Assembly: GCA_029237695.1 (NCBI GenBank)
Contig: CM055280.1
Coordinates: forward strand, 30,423,102-30,487,101
Origin: Conchocele bisecta
Taxonomy: Eukaryota; Mollusca; Bivalvia; Lucinida; Thyasiridae
Length of the DNA stretch: 64,000 bases
Direction of reading: 5' to 3'
Positions 1 to 11,100 of the stretch are shown here, piece by piece. Made by a program: the position numbers and the translations under genes. Within the stretch, counting starts at the first letter, position 1, and each line of letters begins with the position of its first letter. The notes below the pieces were generated by a model. It ran no database searches, was not told the DNA's origin, and saw only the letters and a list, made by a program, of their open reading frames with translations.

Positions 1-130
1 NNNNNNNNNNNNNNNNNNNNNNNNNNNNNNNNNNNNNNNNNNNNNNNNNNNNNNNNNNNNNNNNNNNNNNNNNNNNNNNNNNNNNNNNNNNNNNNNNNNN
101 NNNNNNNNNNNNNNNNNNNNNNNNNNNNNN
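1..130. other. assembly gap
   Basis: Run of N; no sequence to read. Confidence 1.
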
Positions 131-271
131 CTCCAGTGGGATTCATGGGGAGTTTTGATATGTTATTGCTAATGATATTCTGAACAAAAATTCAGCTTTG
201 GTGTATTTTTTCCCGATCTCAACCTTAATGCTCTTCGCCTATATTGCGATATTTCGATATATGAGATATAC

Positions 272-2282
272 TGTAACGTCCCTATGTCGTATCCGTCTTC
301 AGCAATACGGTATAAACCATAATATTTCCTGTTCACGCAGGGGGTTGGTAGCGGGCCCTCGTGAATCGGGGTAGGGAAATTTAACAACTATATCTACTTG
401 GCAATGAAAAGACGACAGTGACGAGATTTTAGTAACATCTGATATTTTGATAATAGTTCTAACATGCAGTATTACTCAACGTGTACAATTAAAGAGTGGT
501 GACAAACTATGATAACAACGATGAGGGTGATCTGATTATGGACAGATAATGACTAATATGAGATGTACACATGGCAAGATACAAAAGCACAACAGGCGAC
601 TGTGGGAGTAAGCAGACTCAAGAAAGGATATTAGCACATGTAAACACGGACTAGATTTATGCTAAATCTGGCGGAAAATCACACTAACGCAAACCCAAGT
701 CATGGTGGGGAATCACGAAGCTGGGGTTGGGAAATAATGCTGGGTGGGGGAGTCACACAGCGGGGATCACGAAGCTGGGGGGTGGGAATAATTGCTGGGT
801 GGGGAAGTCACAGCGGGAATCACGAAGCTGGGGGTGGGAAAATAATGCTGGATGGGGAAGTCACACAGCGGGGATCACGAAGCTGGGGGTGGGAATAATG
901 CTGGGTGGGGGAGTCACGGTCACGAGCTGGGGGTGGGAAATATGCTGGGTGGGGAGCACACAAGAATCTGGGGGTGGGGAATGCGGTGGGGGATAATGCT
1001 GGGTGGGGGTAGTCACACAGCGGGGATCACGAAGCTGGGGTGGTGGGAAATAATGCTGGGTGGGGGAGTCACACAGCGGGGATCACGAAGCTTGGGGGAG
1101 TGGGGGTGAACAAATAATGCTGGGTGGGTGGGAGAGTCACACAGATCCGGGGCACGAAGCTGGGGGTGGGAAATAATGCTGGGTGGGGGGGGGGAGTCAC
1201 ACAGCGGGGATCACGAAGCTGGGGGTGGGGAAGTAATGCTGGGTGGTGGGGGAGTCACACAGCGGGGATCACGAAGCTGGGGGTGGAAATAATGCTGGGT
1301 GGGGGAGTCACACAGCGGGGGTCACGAACTGGGGTGGGAATCATGACACATAGCTGAATGGGGGGGGGGGCACACAACAGCTAGGACGCATGACAATGGA
1401 ATTGGGATCACCTAACAGGGGTGGGAGGGGGGCTCGAAGTTAGGGTGGGGCGTCACACAGCAGGGGGTCATGAAGCTCAAATTGGGAATGGTATCGCAAT
1501 GGGGAAAAAGTGGGTGGGGTAATGGGATATTGGCATTATTATGGTTCCAGTCAATATTAATAATCAATAATGCCAGACTGACGTTCAAATCATCACATCT
1601 CACGACTAACGGACCATTGGTAACATCGTCGGTGAGTAATGTTTAAGGGGGGGGGGTATATTTGGGCCTTGGGAGTTCTGAGACGCGAGTTGCGTCTCGA
1701 GTTGCGTCGCTCGGGACAAAGTCGACAACTGACATATTTCACTCCTATTTATAACCTTCGGTCCGGACGTTGTCCGCAGATGCAGCCCTTTGATTGGCTC
1801 GTAGAGACTCCGAGGACAACATTCGGACAATGAGGACCATATTTGGAATCCGCGGACAACATGTGAAAGTTGTCCCAGATTCCGCACAGTGGATTGGTTG
1901 GAATGTGTAATAGGATACCGGGACTTTCCCACTTTAACGAAACGTGAAAGTTGTCCCGCATCGTTGATTGGTCGGAGAGGTTTGGCGGAAATTATTCCGA
2001 GCTTAAACAGGTTTACGCAGTATAAAATGGCGGCCGTGTTCAACACACACAGGAAATGTCAACAAACTATTGTGAATTGTAACTAACTAAACAAGTTTCC
2101 TGGTGTATGAAGACGCCGATAATAAACTATTGACAATTGTGAACATCCAGGCATGCATCGGAGATCGTGGTAAGTTCTGTGCATAAAATGACAGACGTGT
2201 TTTGTTGTCCAAAATGTGTGATAAATTCGAAGCGATGAATACGCAATACACACAGCGATGCTTCGCTGGCTGGGTCGCTTCA
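272..2282 (-). repeat. long 3' LTR with promoter signals
   Basis: Begins TGTAACGTCCC on the plus strand and ends GCTTCA, matching both termini of the right LTR. The last 337 bp or so (1945-2282) align along the whole right LTR body. Reading the minus strand, three CCAAT boxes occur (plus-strand ATTGG at 1967-1971, 1893-1897 and 1793-1797), followed by a TATA box TATAAATA (1746-1753), a U3-promoter arrangement. The part beyond (about 1715 down to 272) would be R/U5 and contains the G-rich minisatellite. It differs from the right LTR by about 1.67 kb of extra sequence. Confidence 0.78.
697..1480. repeat. G-rich minisatellite, about 53-bp unit
   Basis: About 14 imperfect units, each carrying GAAGCTGGGGGTGGG, then AATAATGCTGGGTGGGGG, then AGTCACACAGCGGGGATCAC. 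Purine and pyrimidine are strongly skewed between strands and G-runs are long, so the G strand could form quadruplexes. Open frames across it (for example 659-898 and 1124-1357) follow from the repeat period and are not genes. It lies inside the long LTR. Confidence 0.9.
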
Positions 2283-2292
2283 TTACCCCGCC
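2283..2292 (-). other. polypurine tract next to 3' LTR
   Basis: On the minus strand the bases immediately before the 3' LTR start (TGAAGCGACC) read GGCGGGGTAA, at the place where the plus-strand primer tract of an LTR element is expected. It is short and imperfect. Confidence 0.55.
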
Positions 2293-4330
2293 TGTTCGAC
2301 CAGAGTTCGTCCTCGAACTCGTGAAAAAAATGTGATTATTTAATACATGCTGCACAACCTGAATGTCACCAATTTGTTGTAAAACATATAGCTATTTACA
2401 TAAAATGAGATATATCACCAAATACTTCTAACATGCCACACATATGCTTTGCAGTCAGCTTCTGTACATTTTACCCAAGACTGCAGAACATTGTATTTGA
2501 TTCAATTATGTGTTCCTTTCTACCTCTAATCAAACGTATGTTCAGTACTCAACAACATTACCATGTGAACTAGTACACCTCGTATATGCCAATAGTACTA
2601 GTGTTTACCGAGGGTGTTGGCATTGCTATTCAGAATTCATATAATCTTTCCCTTGATCACATTGAACAATGGAAAGCTATATTAAAATGTATCTACACTC
2701 GTAGAATATGAAAACCTGAACATCAATGAGTCAACGTCGACGCAAAACACTCGGATGCCAATCCTTACTCTATATCCATTATATTTATTTCCAGGTATCT
2801 TCAGTAATAATATGTCTTACTCGTACACAGTATACATGTACGTCCTCAAATATCAGACATGCATCTTACCATTTGCATGTCTGCACTGTTACTTCACACA
2901 ACATGACATAACTGTTTCTGTCTGTTTCTCTTAATTATCAATCTAGTACAAATATGTACATCATGTAGAATCGCAGTTCAAGTGTCTCCATTGAATGACA
3001 AATATGCACACTAAAAATATACATAGCAATTCACACTCTCTGCGTGGCCACGCGCATTCATACCACATACATTCAATCCCACACACACAAGAGAAAAATG
3101 TGCATACTATGTCATTTTCAGGATACACTTGACCTCCGTACTCAATGATAGTGTACGCCAAGCATATTTGATAGATATGACAGTTCCAACGGCATGGCAC
3201 TGTCATATCCGGGGCAGCGTACTATCACTCTGATCCTAATAAAAATTAATACAGTGTGTTCTATATCTATTGTTCCTATTTCAATATTTCCTAGCTTATA
3301 ATTACACGATTCCAGAATCTCCTAATGAGAATAAAATCTCTACATGTACGCGGGCGGGATTTAATATTTACGCGAAAACGAAAGTTTATATTGGGTATAA
3401 GCGCACATATTTGTCCTATGTAAAATGTGCCTGTTCTATAGTGACGTCCTGCACTACGGCTCTTATAGCGAAATTATATCACACGCGTTCGTTAATGTCT
3501 CATTTCGCGGAAAGTTCTCCTCGCGTATGTTGGTTCTAACGATGGACCATATCTGGCAAATTATCCGTCGCCATCGTCGTTAGTAGCTATCGCGTTGTAG
3601 CGTTTCCACGGGTGGTCCTCATCGGGTAATCGCTCGTCAGCATTTGCGTCGTCTGTGAACATCGCATCGTGGTTCGTCTCACGCCCGATATACGTGTGGG
3701 GCGGTATCACGCGTCGTTTCGTCGTCTCGTCGTCATCCTCTAACGCGTCGATTATCGCCCGTTTACTCCTACGTCTCGTCGTCATGTCGTAGAGGAAAGG
3801 TACGTCTCCTGGGATATAGTGTCCGCACCGAACACTCGCAGATGGTTAGTATTTGTTTCAAACTCATTATTTGTATTTGATTTGTGGGGTTGGGTGGCCT
3901 GGGCAGGGGAGGGAGTAGACTTGCAATGGTCAGTGTACATGGTGTATGCAAGCATCGTTAAATTCGGGCAGAGTTAGGTTGCCACCAACATCACCATTGG
4001 CCATGCACAGTCTCACTGGGGGGGGGGGGGGGGTGGGGGGGGGTGTAATGGGGTGGGGAAACTTGGATGAGGGGTGTATGTGGTGGGGATATGGGGGAAA
4101 CTCGGGCATGAGTTTTTATACAGTGGGAAACTGGGATGTGGGGTATATGGGGTGGTGGGGAAGCGGGGAAACTCAGGCACGAGTATTTATACACTGGAAC
4201 GAGGGGATGTGTGGGGTCGGCAGGCGGGGAAACTCGGGAACAAGCTTATATGACTTGGGAAACTGGGAAATGGATGGGGAAGCGGGAAACTGAAATGTTT
4301 TATGACAGGGTTTCGTGCAATTATAACACA
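2293..4330. other. non-coding interior of the LTR element
   Basis: Two kilobases between the purine tract and the gag stop, where pol would normally lie. I see no aspartic protease DSG/DTG, no YxDD and no integrase motif. A 74-codon minus-strand open frame at 3561-3785 is rich in acidic and basic residues but resembles nothing I recognise. The rest is AT-rich sequence plus the minisatellite at 4018-4290. Confidence 0.6.
4018..4290. repeat. second G-rich minisatellite
   Basis: Opens with a poly-G run (4018-4040), then shows about four degenerate units of 60-70 bp built on GGGGAAACTCGGG, a T-rich spacer, and GGGAAACTGGGATGTGGGG. It starts about 40 bp beyond the gag stop codon within the same element. 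Confidence 0.8.
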
Positions 4331-5776
4331 CTACGGTGTTTTACGTTGAGGACACGCGTACCGGAGATGCCCTCGCTGCTTGCAATTGTAACACGCGCGT
4401 CGTTCCACAGCATTTAATCTCAGCCCCATTGTCCAGGGTTGTTTTGCGCTTGTCCGTCTAATGTTGGCCATAATTTCTGCTACATCATGTAGCAACTTGT
4501 TTTTGTCACTATTTGCATTTATTGGCCGTATATATTCTCTATGTTCGCTGTGGTTTTCACTTTTCTCAACTTGCCTCATATAGCATCGTTCTTTATTATT
4601 TTTCGCGGCAGTTTCTAATTTCATAGCGATTCTCAGAGCGTCTTCTATCGTCGTTGATTCCTTCACTATGATCCAGCGTTCGATATCCCAATTGTTCAAT
4701 GCTTCAACAAAGCAATCTCGTGCAATTTCTTGTCTATGGTTATATGGGATTGTCGGGTATGCCAAACGCGTCAGCCGTTTAATATCGTGAGCCAATTCGG
4801 GTAGTGGTTCGTCTGATTTTCTCAAACGTTGTTTCAATTCAGTCTTGTATGTCAATATTTGTGTTTCGGGCTGAAACCTGTTGGTCAGAGCCGTGACCAG
4901 CGAGTTGTAGTCAGTTCTGGTATCTGGATCAAGTTCACTCAGTACAGCTAGTGCATCGCCTCGTAAACTGCATGCTAACTTGACCGCTTTCATTTCGTTA
5001 TCCCAGTTATTTCCGTATGCCGCGATACCGAACTGCACAAGATAATCATGCCAGTTTCCATTTCCGTCGAAATTGCTAACTTCCACGAATTGACATGGAT
5101 TTGGTATATCATGGAATAATCTTACACCTTCCCGCGGTTTGGGGACGCGGGAGCTACTATAATGTCTATGTGATTGTGCTGGATGATAATTTCTCGGGGA
5201 TAGGGACCTATCGCGTGTTCTGACAGGCATGTGACTTCGCACATGTAAGGGCTGGCGATTATCTAAGGGTAACGGACACGATTCGCTGTAACTAATTGTA
5301 CGTCTACTGTCGAGTTCCGGGTCATGTCGTACATTTGAATCAAGCCTCTCTAAAATCAAGTTCATCTGAGATTTTAATTGTTTTACCTCAGTTCTTAGAG
5401 ACTTAATCTCCGCACGCAGTTCACATTCGCATGAATTTTCGCACGACTCCGTATTATTCAAGCGCCTATGGGTTATGTATCCACTGTCACTGGTTACCAT
5501 ACAATTAACTTCATCACCTGTCGTGACAGGTACAGTGACATGGTTATTGGGAGAGAAGGTCGGGGTAATTGTTTTGGATCCGTGGGGGTCAATGGGAGAC
5601 ATTCGACCTCGAGTGGGGATGTACACATTCCCGGGGTCCTCGTCGCCAATACATTCAAGAGACGGCATTTTATGAACTATATATCGCAACTGTCTGGTTT
5701 GGGGTAATATGGGTACGGGGGAATGGGCCAGGGGGTAAGAAACCTCGATTACGAACAGAAAATCGATTCCATTCAC
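4331..5776 (-). CDS. retrotransposon Gag polyprotein
   Basis: An uninterrupted 481-codon frame. Residues 117-146 form a likely coiled coil (heptad-like leucines and charged residues). Residues 147-215 are Arg/Ser/Pro-rich. Residues 222-395 look like the helical retrotransposon capsid (Gag-like) domain, including a W-x-x-Y-L-V-Q-F stretch near 242-249. A CCHC zinc knuckle, C-x2-C-x4-H-x4-C, spans residues 462-475, close to the C-terminus, and would bind RNA. Family knowledge: such proteins assemble virus-like particles in the cytoplasm around the element RNA. The first methionine gives 481 residues; Met37 (codon at 5666-5668) is a plausible alternative start. No frameshift signal or downstream pol frame is apparent. 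The frame is intact although the 5' LTR upstream is damaged. Closest group unknown; Ty3/gypsy-like is likely. Confidence 0.85.
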   Translation of the reverse strand: MNGIDFLFVIEVSYPLAHSPVPILPQTRQLRYIVHKMPSLECIGDEDPGNVYIPTRGRMSPIDPHGSKTITPTFSPNNHVTVPVTTGDEVNCMVTSDSGYITHRRLNNTESCENSCECELRAEIKSLRTEVKQLKSQMNLILERLDSNVRHDPELDSRRTISYSESCPLPLDNRQPLHVRSHMPVRTRDRSLSPRNYHPAQSHRHYSSSRVPKPREGVRLFHDIPNPCQFVEVSNFDGNGNWHDYLVQFGIAAYGNNWDNEMKAVKLACSLRGDALAVLSELDPDTRTDYNSLVTALTNRFQPETQILTYKTELKQRLRKSDEPLPELAHDIKRLTRLAYPTIPYNHRQEIARDCFVEALNNWDIERWIIVKESTTIEDALRIAMKLETAAKNNKERCYMRQVEKSENHSEHREYIRPINANSDKNKLLHDVAEIMANIRRTSAKQPWTMGLRLNAVERRACYNCKQRGHLRYACPQRKTP

Positions 5777-5940
5777 TCGCTCGCACTCCGAATTTCGCCG
5801 CAGTGCATATTACCAAGAGTGATTTTGTGTGTATTGCCCTATTGGAAATTCCGAAGTGGCTATGTGGACAGAGACGGCAATGGTAATTCTTGAAGCAACA
5901 TAAGGGTACGTTTCGGCTCTACTGGTTTATGTTATATCTG

Positions 5941-5955
5941 CCACCGCTGCCACCA
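5941..5955 (-). other. tRNA primer-binding site (Leu-type)
   Basis: On the minus strand, four bases after the 5' LTR end, the sequence reads TGGTGGCAGCGGTGG. That is the exact complement of the 15-nt 3' end (CCACCGCTGCCACCA) of animal tRNA-Leu of the AAG type, as known from vertebrate tRNA-Leu(AAG). Position and match fit the first-strand primer site of an LTR element. Confidence 0.85.
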
Positions 5956-5959
5956 AATT

Positions 5960-6301
5960 TGTAACGTCCCTCATCGTTGATTGGTCGGAGAGGTTTGGCG
6001 GAAATTACCGAGCTTAAACAGGTTTACGCAGTATAAAATGGCGGCCGTGTTCAACACACACAGGAAATGTCAACAAACTATTGTGAATTGTAACTAACTA
6101 AACAAGTTTCCTGGTGTATGAAGACGCCGATAATAAACTATTGACAATTGTGAACATCCAGGCATGCATCGGAGATCGTGGTAAGTTCTGTGCATAAAAT
6201 GACAGACGTGTTTTGTTGTCCAAAATGTGTGATAAATTCGAAGCGATGAATACGCAATACACATCTGTGTCTAGCGATGCTTCGCTGGCTGGGTCGCTTC
6301 A
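5960..6301 (-). repeat. short 5' LTR, promoter region deleted
   Basis: 342 bp, ending in TGTAACGTCCC and GCTTCA on the plus strand, and matching 1945-2282 with small indels (10 extra bases near 6262-6272, 3 fewer near 5997). It keeps one CCAAT box but lacks the TATA box, transcription start and R/U5 region present in the left LTR. The join is at a GTCCC pentamer shared by both sides of the missing segment. Confidence 0.85.
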
Positions 6302-6305
6302 ATAC

Positions 6306-7912
6306 TATGTGCAAATGGCTGCATAAGTTCAGGCCTGGCTCGACGTTCCTAGTTCATTACTCAAACGTTTGTGTCCATGGCTGAGGGGCAGATTTATCCC
6401 TCTTATTTGTTCAACTGTTTTTATTTTATGACTAACGGTGAATTAGCGAGATTTATTAGTGAAATAACACTTGATATTGCACTGTTTGAAACTGTGATGA
6501 ATACGGGTTTCAAATGTGGGAATATGGCTTTGCAACTAATGAAAAATATCATTACAAGCCGAACTACTTTGTCATGGCGACAAGGGAGATAATTTCAGAG
6601 TCGGGCTCGTATTTAAAATATGTACCTGTTCTGATGATGTTAATAAATGTTCTGTTTTTGGTCAGCAATACGACTACTCTAGCCTCCATTGGATATGACG
6701 TTACCAGGTGAATTACCTAATCTTACGGCAACAGTTAACCATTGTAAGCACTAACAGTCGTCGCAATATCAGACAATGACAGCCCTGTTTATTCAGCCCT
6801 CGTGACAGTGGGAATTCTGATCAGATTCTCGAATTGCCTTACAAACGGTCGAATCTGGTGCAGTATACTGATAATGAATAGATTCCTGTTGGTAAATCGT
6901 GTTACTTTCGTTTATCAATTAATTTAAACCCAGATCGACACGATTTTCAATATTCACACGGATTTAATCACAGTAAACTTAGTGGCGGTCATTCTACATG
7001 TCGAGAATAAATTCCAATGATAGTATTGCGTCATGGGGGCGTGGCTTAAAATGTCCACTATATCAATAACATGTGTATTATTGTTTATCGTATTATTTTT
7101 TTGTTTCATTATTTGTGTAAACTGTATTTTATATATTACATTTTAATATTAGGAGACAAATATCAGCATAATAAATTACAATTATGGAATTATTTTGTAT
7201 GCAACAAGTGATTTTAGTAAATTGGTCATGTTGAGAAATGAGGCCCCCACAGGTTTTCTAGCGAAGTCCTAGAGATACGTTGCGGGTGCTAATGTAAATA
7301 CTAAATCAGTAAAGAGATAAATACTGTTATATGGTCAGAAAATAAACAGAAAATGTGTTGCTTTCAGTGTAAGATCGAATTAGTTTTCATCTCGTGAACA
7401 CCAAACGTAATATTTTCACTCGTGAAAATACTAAGGTTGATATTCACATGATGAAAGTAATTCGATCTTACACTGAAAACAGCAAATGTCCTCTATCAAT
7501 ATTATAGCTGAACAGCAGAACACGTAATAAACTGTTCATGGCATAGAGGCTACAAAATCCGGGGGTGACAAAAACCAGGGGTTAAAAAAACCGTAACGGT
7601 GTCTCATGACAATTCGTATCGGCGTCACATGACGTTAATACATGTCGTATGTGTAATAGCACAACATAAACAAGCCGCCTCATTTTGATCGATAACCATT
7701 TAAAACGTGACCTGATAAATATATTACAAATCAAGTGTCTTTTCAGTCCCAGTTTATCAGGAAGCTCAGCACGGAAACGCCTGGAATTCCTACGCGTTTC
7801 CTAGCCATGCCTGATAAACTTGATATCAAATGACAATATCATTTTGTTTTCTAGGTAATTGTGAAATGTGCTGCACATGCTATATAAGAATAATGAATCA
7901 ATCAAACTTCAG
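6306..7912. other. intron/left edge of duplicated module A
   Basis: 6306-6423 and 7498-7912 align with 18598-19142, the left edge of module B. The stretch between, about 6424-7497, is absent from module B and is an insertion of about 1.07 kb of unknown type carrying the foldback at 7358-7485. No coding signal found. Confidence 0.6.
7358..7485. repeat. foldback element
   Basis: Two arms of about 62 bp, one starting TTGCTTTCAGTGTAAGATCG and the other its imperfect complement ending CACTGAAAACAGCAA, meeting at TTTTCACTCGTGAAAA. It would form a long hairpin. Confidence 0.75.
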
Positions 7913-8195
7913 CCACTACTGTAACGGGGTTCAGTCAGTCTGAGGCGGCCCATGCAACTGTGACTTCGCCGCTGACATCTGGGCCTGCTGCGGCGACAAC
8001 CATTACATTAGCGGAGGACTTCGGCGCTGGTACAATCACCACATTCCGTGCAATAGCTGCAGCTAATGCAACAGCCAATGGAACTTGGACTAGCAGCAAT
8101 ACCACGGCCGTAACGATTGTCTCAGATACTGGGTCTGTAGCCGTACCAATTACGTTGGATTACGAAAAGGCGCAGTCATTGACTGTAACCATGAC
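7913..8195 (+). CDS. cadherin exon A1
   Basis: 283 nt, entering phase 1 and leaving phase 2. The acceptor is AACTTCAG and the donor GTGAGT. It codes for the first EC domain of module A: the TITLAEDFGAGT strand, a Gly/Asn-Thr-rich middle with potential N-glycosylation sites (NGT, NTT), and the cadherin LDYE motif near its end. The paralogue is 19143-19422, one codon shorter before LDYE. Non-coding bases on both sides also match module B, so the whole genomic block was duplicated, not just the exon. Confidence 0.85.
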
Positions 8196-11100
8196 GTGAG
8201 TTAAATAGCTGTCACCGGCGTATATGTACATGTCTGACTACATATTACATTGTAAGTATGCATAATGTTTTGGGGGACATTGGTACATTGTTTTCGTCAC
8301 GAGTACCAACTCCATCCGTCATATTTTCATATTTCAAATGTTCATACACACAATACATCTGTTCGTTTCTGATTATATTTAAGATTATATAAATCTGGGT
8401 TTGTTACGACAATATACAGCCTATTGTTGAATGTACGCTAACTGGTACGTAATGCATGATGTATCCTTGTTCAGAGTATATAATGTTAATTGCATTACAT
8501 TGCATTGCATTGCATACAATCATGTAACTTGTAATCATGTTATTTGCTATCACCCACTTTATTATGTGAGTTTGTGATAATAAATGTTGTATAATAGCGT
8601 TGCTTTTACATTCAATAACAATATAGTGGAGTACGAATGTCAACAACCAACATATTATCTCTAAATTCCAGTGCGCGGAATGGAAACTTTATCCTGAAAA
8701 TCTATAAACGTAGCGTCTATTGCATATAAGCGAAAAACGGGCATCTAGCTGTATGCATACTGGGAATGTAAATGTATTGTTTAGTTATAATCAGTATCAC
8801 CTGTGTTACATTATCTTAGTAGCCACTCCATAACGCAGTACGTAAGTTTATACGTGGTCTATTTCCCTCTCATTGATTTGTTCACTGATTGCTAGGTACA
8901 ACACTCGAAATAGCAAAATCATCTCACGTCCTCGGATAAATTGAGATCACCAAAGTCGAGCGTTATGTTGTGTTTGTTTTAAATAACATTCTGCACTTAT
9001 GAACTTTTTAGTCGTACACAGTTTCGTGAAACGTATCCGAATCGCGTATTAAGGACCAGTGGGGCCCCTGATCATCCAATGAATCATGCATAATTGCTTC
9101 GTAAATGTGATGGGATACAAGCATAACATACATGTGAACATTCTCTTCCTACTATATACTACACGAGTCATGGAGTTGCCATGTCGGCTATCATGTGTGC
9201 AAGCCATCAGCCAATTGTACCTCTTATTGCGTTTGACACATACACCACTAATAGTATGACAAACAAATGAATAAACTTTGGTGCAACATGATGGGGAAAC
9301 ATCTGACTACAGCGTGCTATGCGTTGTTTTCATCAAATTAAAATACAAAGACTGTGTAACAGTAAGAACAATGTACAGTGTTGTAGATATATACCTGTAT
9401 TACCATACATAATGTATAACTTCTGGTGACTTGTAAGCAATTATCTGAATGTATTGTTACTACTGTCTACTTGCCTGCTATGTGAGTAAATACGGCTTTT
9501 ACCTGTGGCAGATGTACTTCTAATAATAGACAGTGCATCTGTTTGAAATTGCACACATAGGAAAATGGTCCATTGCATATTTTGTGAGTGATGGTAGAAC
9601 ATCTCATATATCTAGCTTTTTGTGTAGTCTGCTGAAATAATATTTATATTACGTTGTCGTCCTATATATCTGGGACGTATTGCACTAACTTTTATTAAAT
9701 GTGCTGTCATATTATTTGATGTACGTGTCAAATGCTCCAAGTGGTGAAACTGTCCGATAGCATGTACAAACTAAACTAGATGGCAGCTCAATGCTCTGTA
9801 TACTATACTCTAACAAGAACAGAGTCAGATACATGTATACTTTACATAGCTATTCAGTCACATGTATGATTCTACTACATTTCAAACAAAAAGTCATATT
9901 CTATAAAGTCAGTCCTTAATTTGAACTGTGTATACACAGCCACCTGCGTTAACCTTGCCCAGATTATCCCCGTTTCTGATTGTATATTTGCAATGACAAC
10001 CCGCAGTCGAGCAAGTCGATTATAATCAACTAGTGAAATATGTATACAAATGCGCCGGTTGCAGAAAACTCATGATGTGATCAGTACAGGTTTAATATAT
10101 GATGTTGCGCTTATACCATATATATAATGTGGCACCTGTGTTTTACTTTAATCTGAAAAGTATTCACATACGCAACTAGTCGACTGAGTTCATAAGAAAC
10201 GCAGCTCTCAGTAAAATCAGTAATCAATATATTAAATCATCACTAATGTAAGATTCGCTGTTTACTCACTGCGGATCTCTATTTATCATATACCTACATG
10301 TAGCCATGAAATACATTGCAACATGTATACCATGTAGATACATGGCATATGCTATCGTGGACTAAAATAAACAGTTTTCAGTGAGATATCAGTAGTTCCG
10401 GTATCTATGTTCATATACACACTTGCCAAAACTTCACATGTTGCGGTGAAATATCAATACTTCCGGAAAAACAACGTAAAATGTGAATCCGCCATGTAGG
10501 CTGCAAATGCCAATATACATTTATATTAAATATATATATACAGTCTAAAAACGGACTAACTTGTTTGGGTATATAATAACTAGAATGTACAAATCGTTGC
10601 AAACAACACGACATATACATGTATGTTCATCTCCTGTATTTCACACCACTCCATTAAGATACAAAAGTGTATCGCATATTCGTTGCAAATATATGGTTAT
10701 CCTCTACTTATTGCATAAAATGGGCATTTACAGTGTAATAAGACAGAGTAATAAAAGTCATAATACACTAATGTAATAAATATGCAAATTAAACTGCTGC
10801 ATAAAACATGGTAAGTGACCAGTACAGCTTATATATGTATAATATTGTGCTTATGCAATAAATAGAATCTAACACTTGTGTTGATTTAATATAATACGTA
10901 ATAAACTCGCCGACTCGGCATAGCCTCGTTTCTTATGAAATCAGTAAACTCGTTAATAAATATCATATTAAATCATTACTGATGAAAGATCCTCTATATA
11001 CATGTATATTTACTTTCCATTTTCACGATGTACAGTTTTACAGAGGGCGTTGGGCCTAGTGACACTTCTACAGTTACATTGACGCTTACAGTGACGGACG

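Larger units (their letters stand above)
272..6301 (-). mobile_element. Gag-only LTR retrotransposon
   Basis: A complete insertion of about 6.0 kb, read on the minus strand. The 4-bp duplication ATAC (268-271 and 6302-6305) flanks it. The paralogous locus at about 18590-18606 has the uninterrupted flanks (GATATATGAGATATAC joined to TAGGTACAAATGG), which defines both ends exactly. Order in element sense: short 5' LTR (6301-5960), primer-binding site (5955-5941), gag (5776-4331), about 2 kb of non-coding DNA with a G-rich minisatellite, purine-rich tract (2292-2283), long 3' LTR (2282-272). No protease, reverse transcriptase, RNase H or integrase reading frame is visible between gag and the 3' LTR, so the element would depend on enzymes supplied elsewhere. 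A Ty3/gypsy-like relationship is inferred from the Gag architecture only. Confidence 0.88.

Noticed and set aside
659..1357. Four overlapping Gly/Trp-rich frames that look like a repeat protein
   Set aside because: They follow the 53-bp minisatellite period in several frames at once and lie inside an LTR.
1606..2046. 146-codon minus-strand frame
   Set aside because: Lies wholly in the LTR promoter region (CCAAT and TATA boxes) and has no domain.
1945..2282. Taking only 1945-2282 as the left LTR
   Set aside because: That would leave no target duplication. The empty site and the TGTAACGTCCC terminus at 272 show that the element reaches 272.
3561..3785. 74-codon minus-strand frame, rich in Asp and Arg
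   Set aside because: Inside the LTR element where pol or another gene might be, but no motif or family resemblance; left as non-coding.
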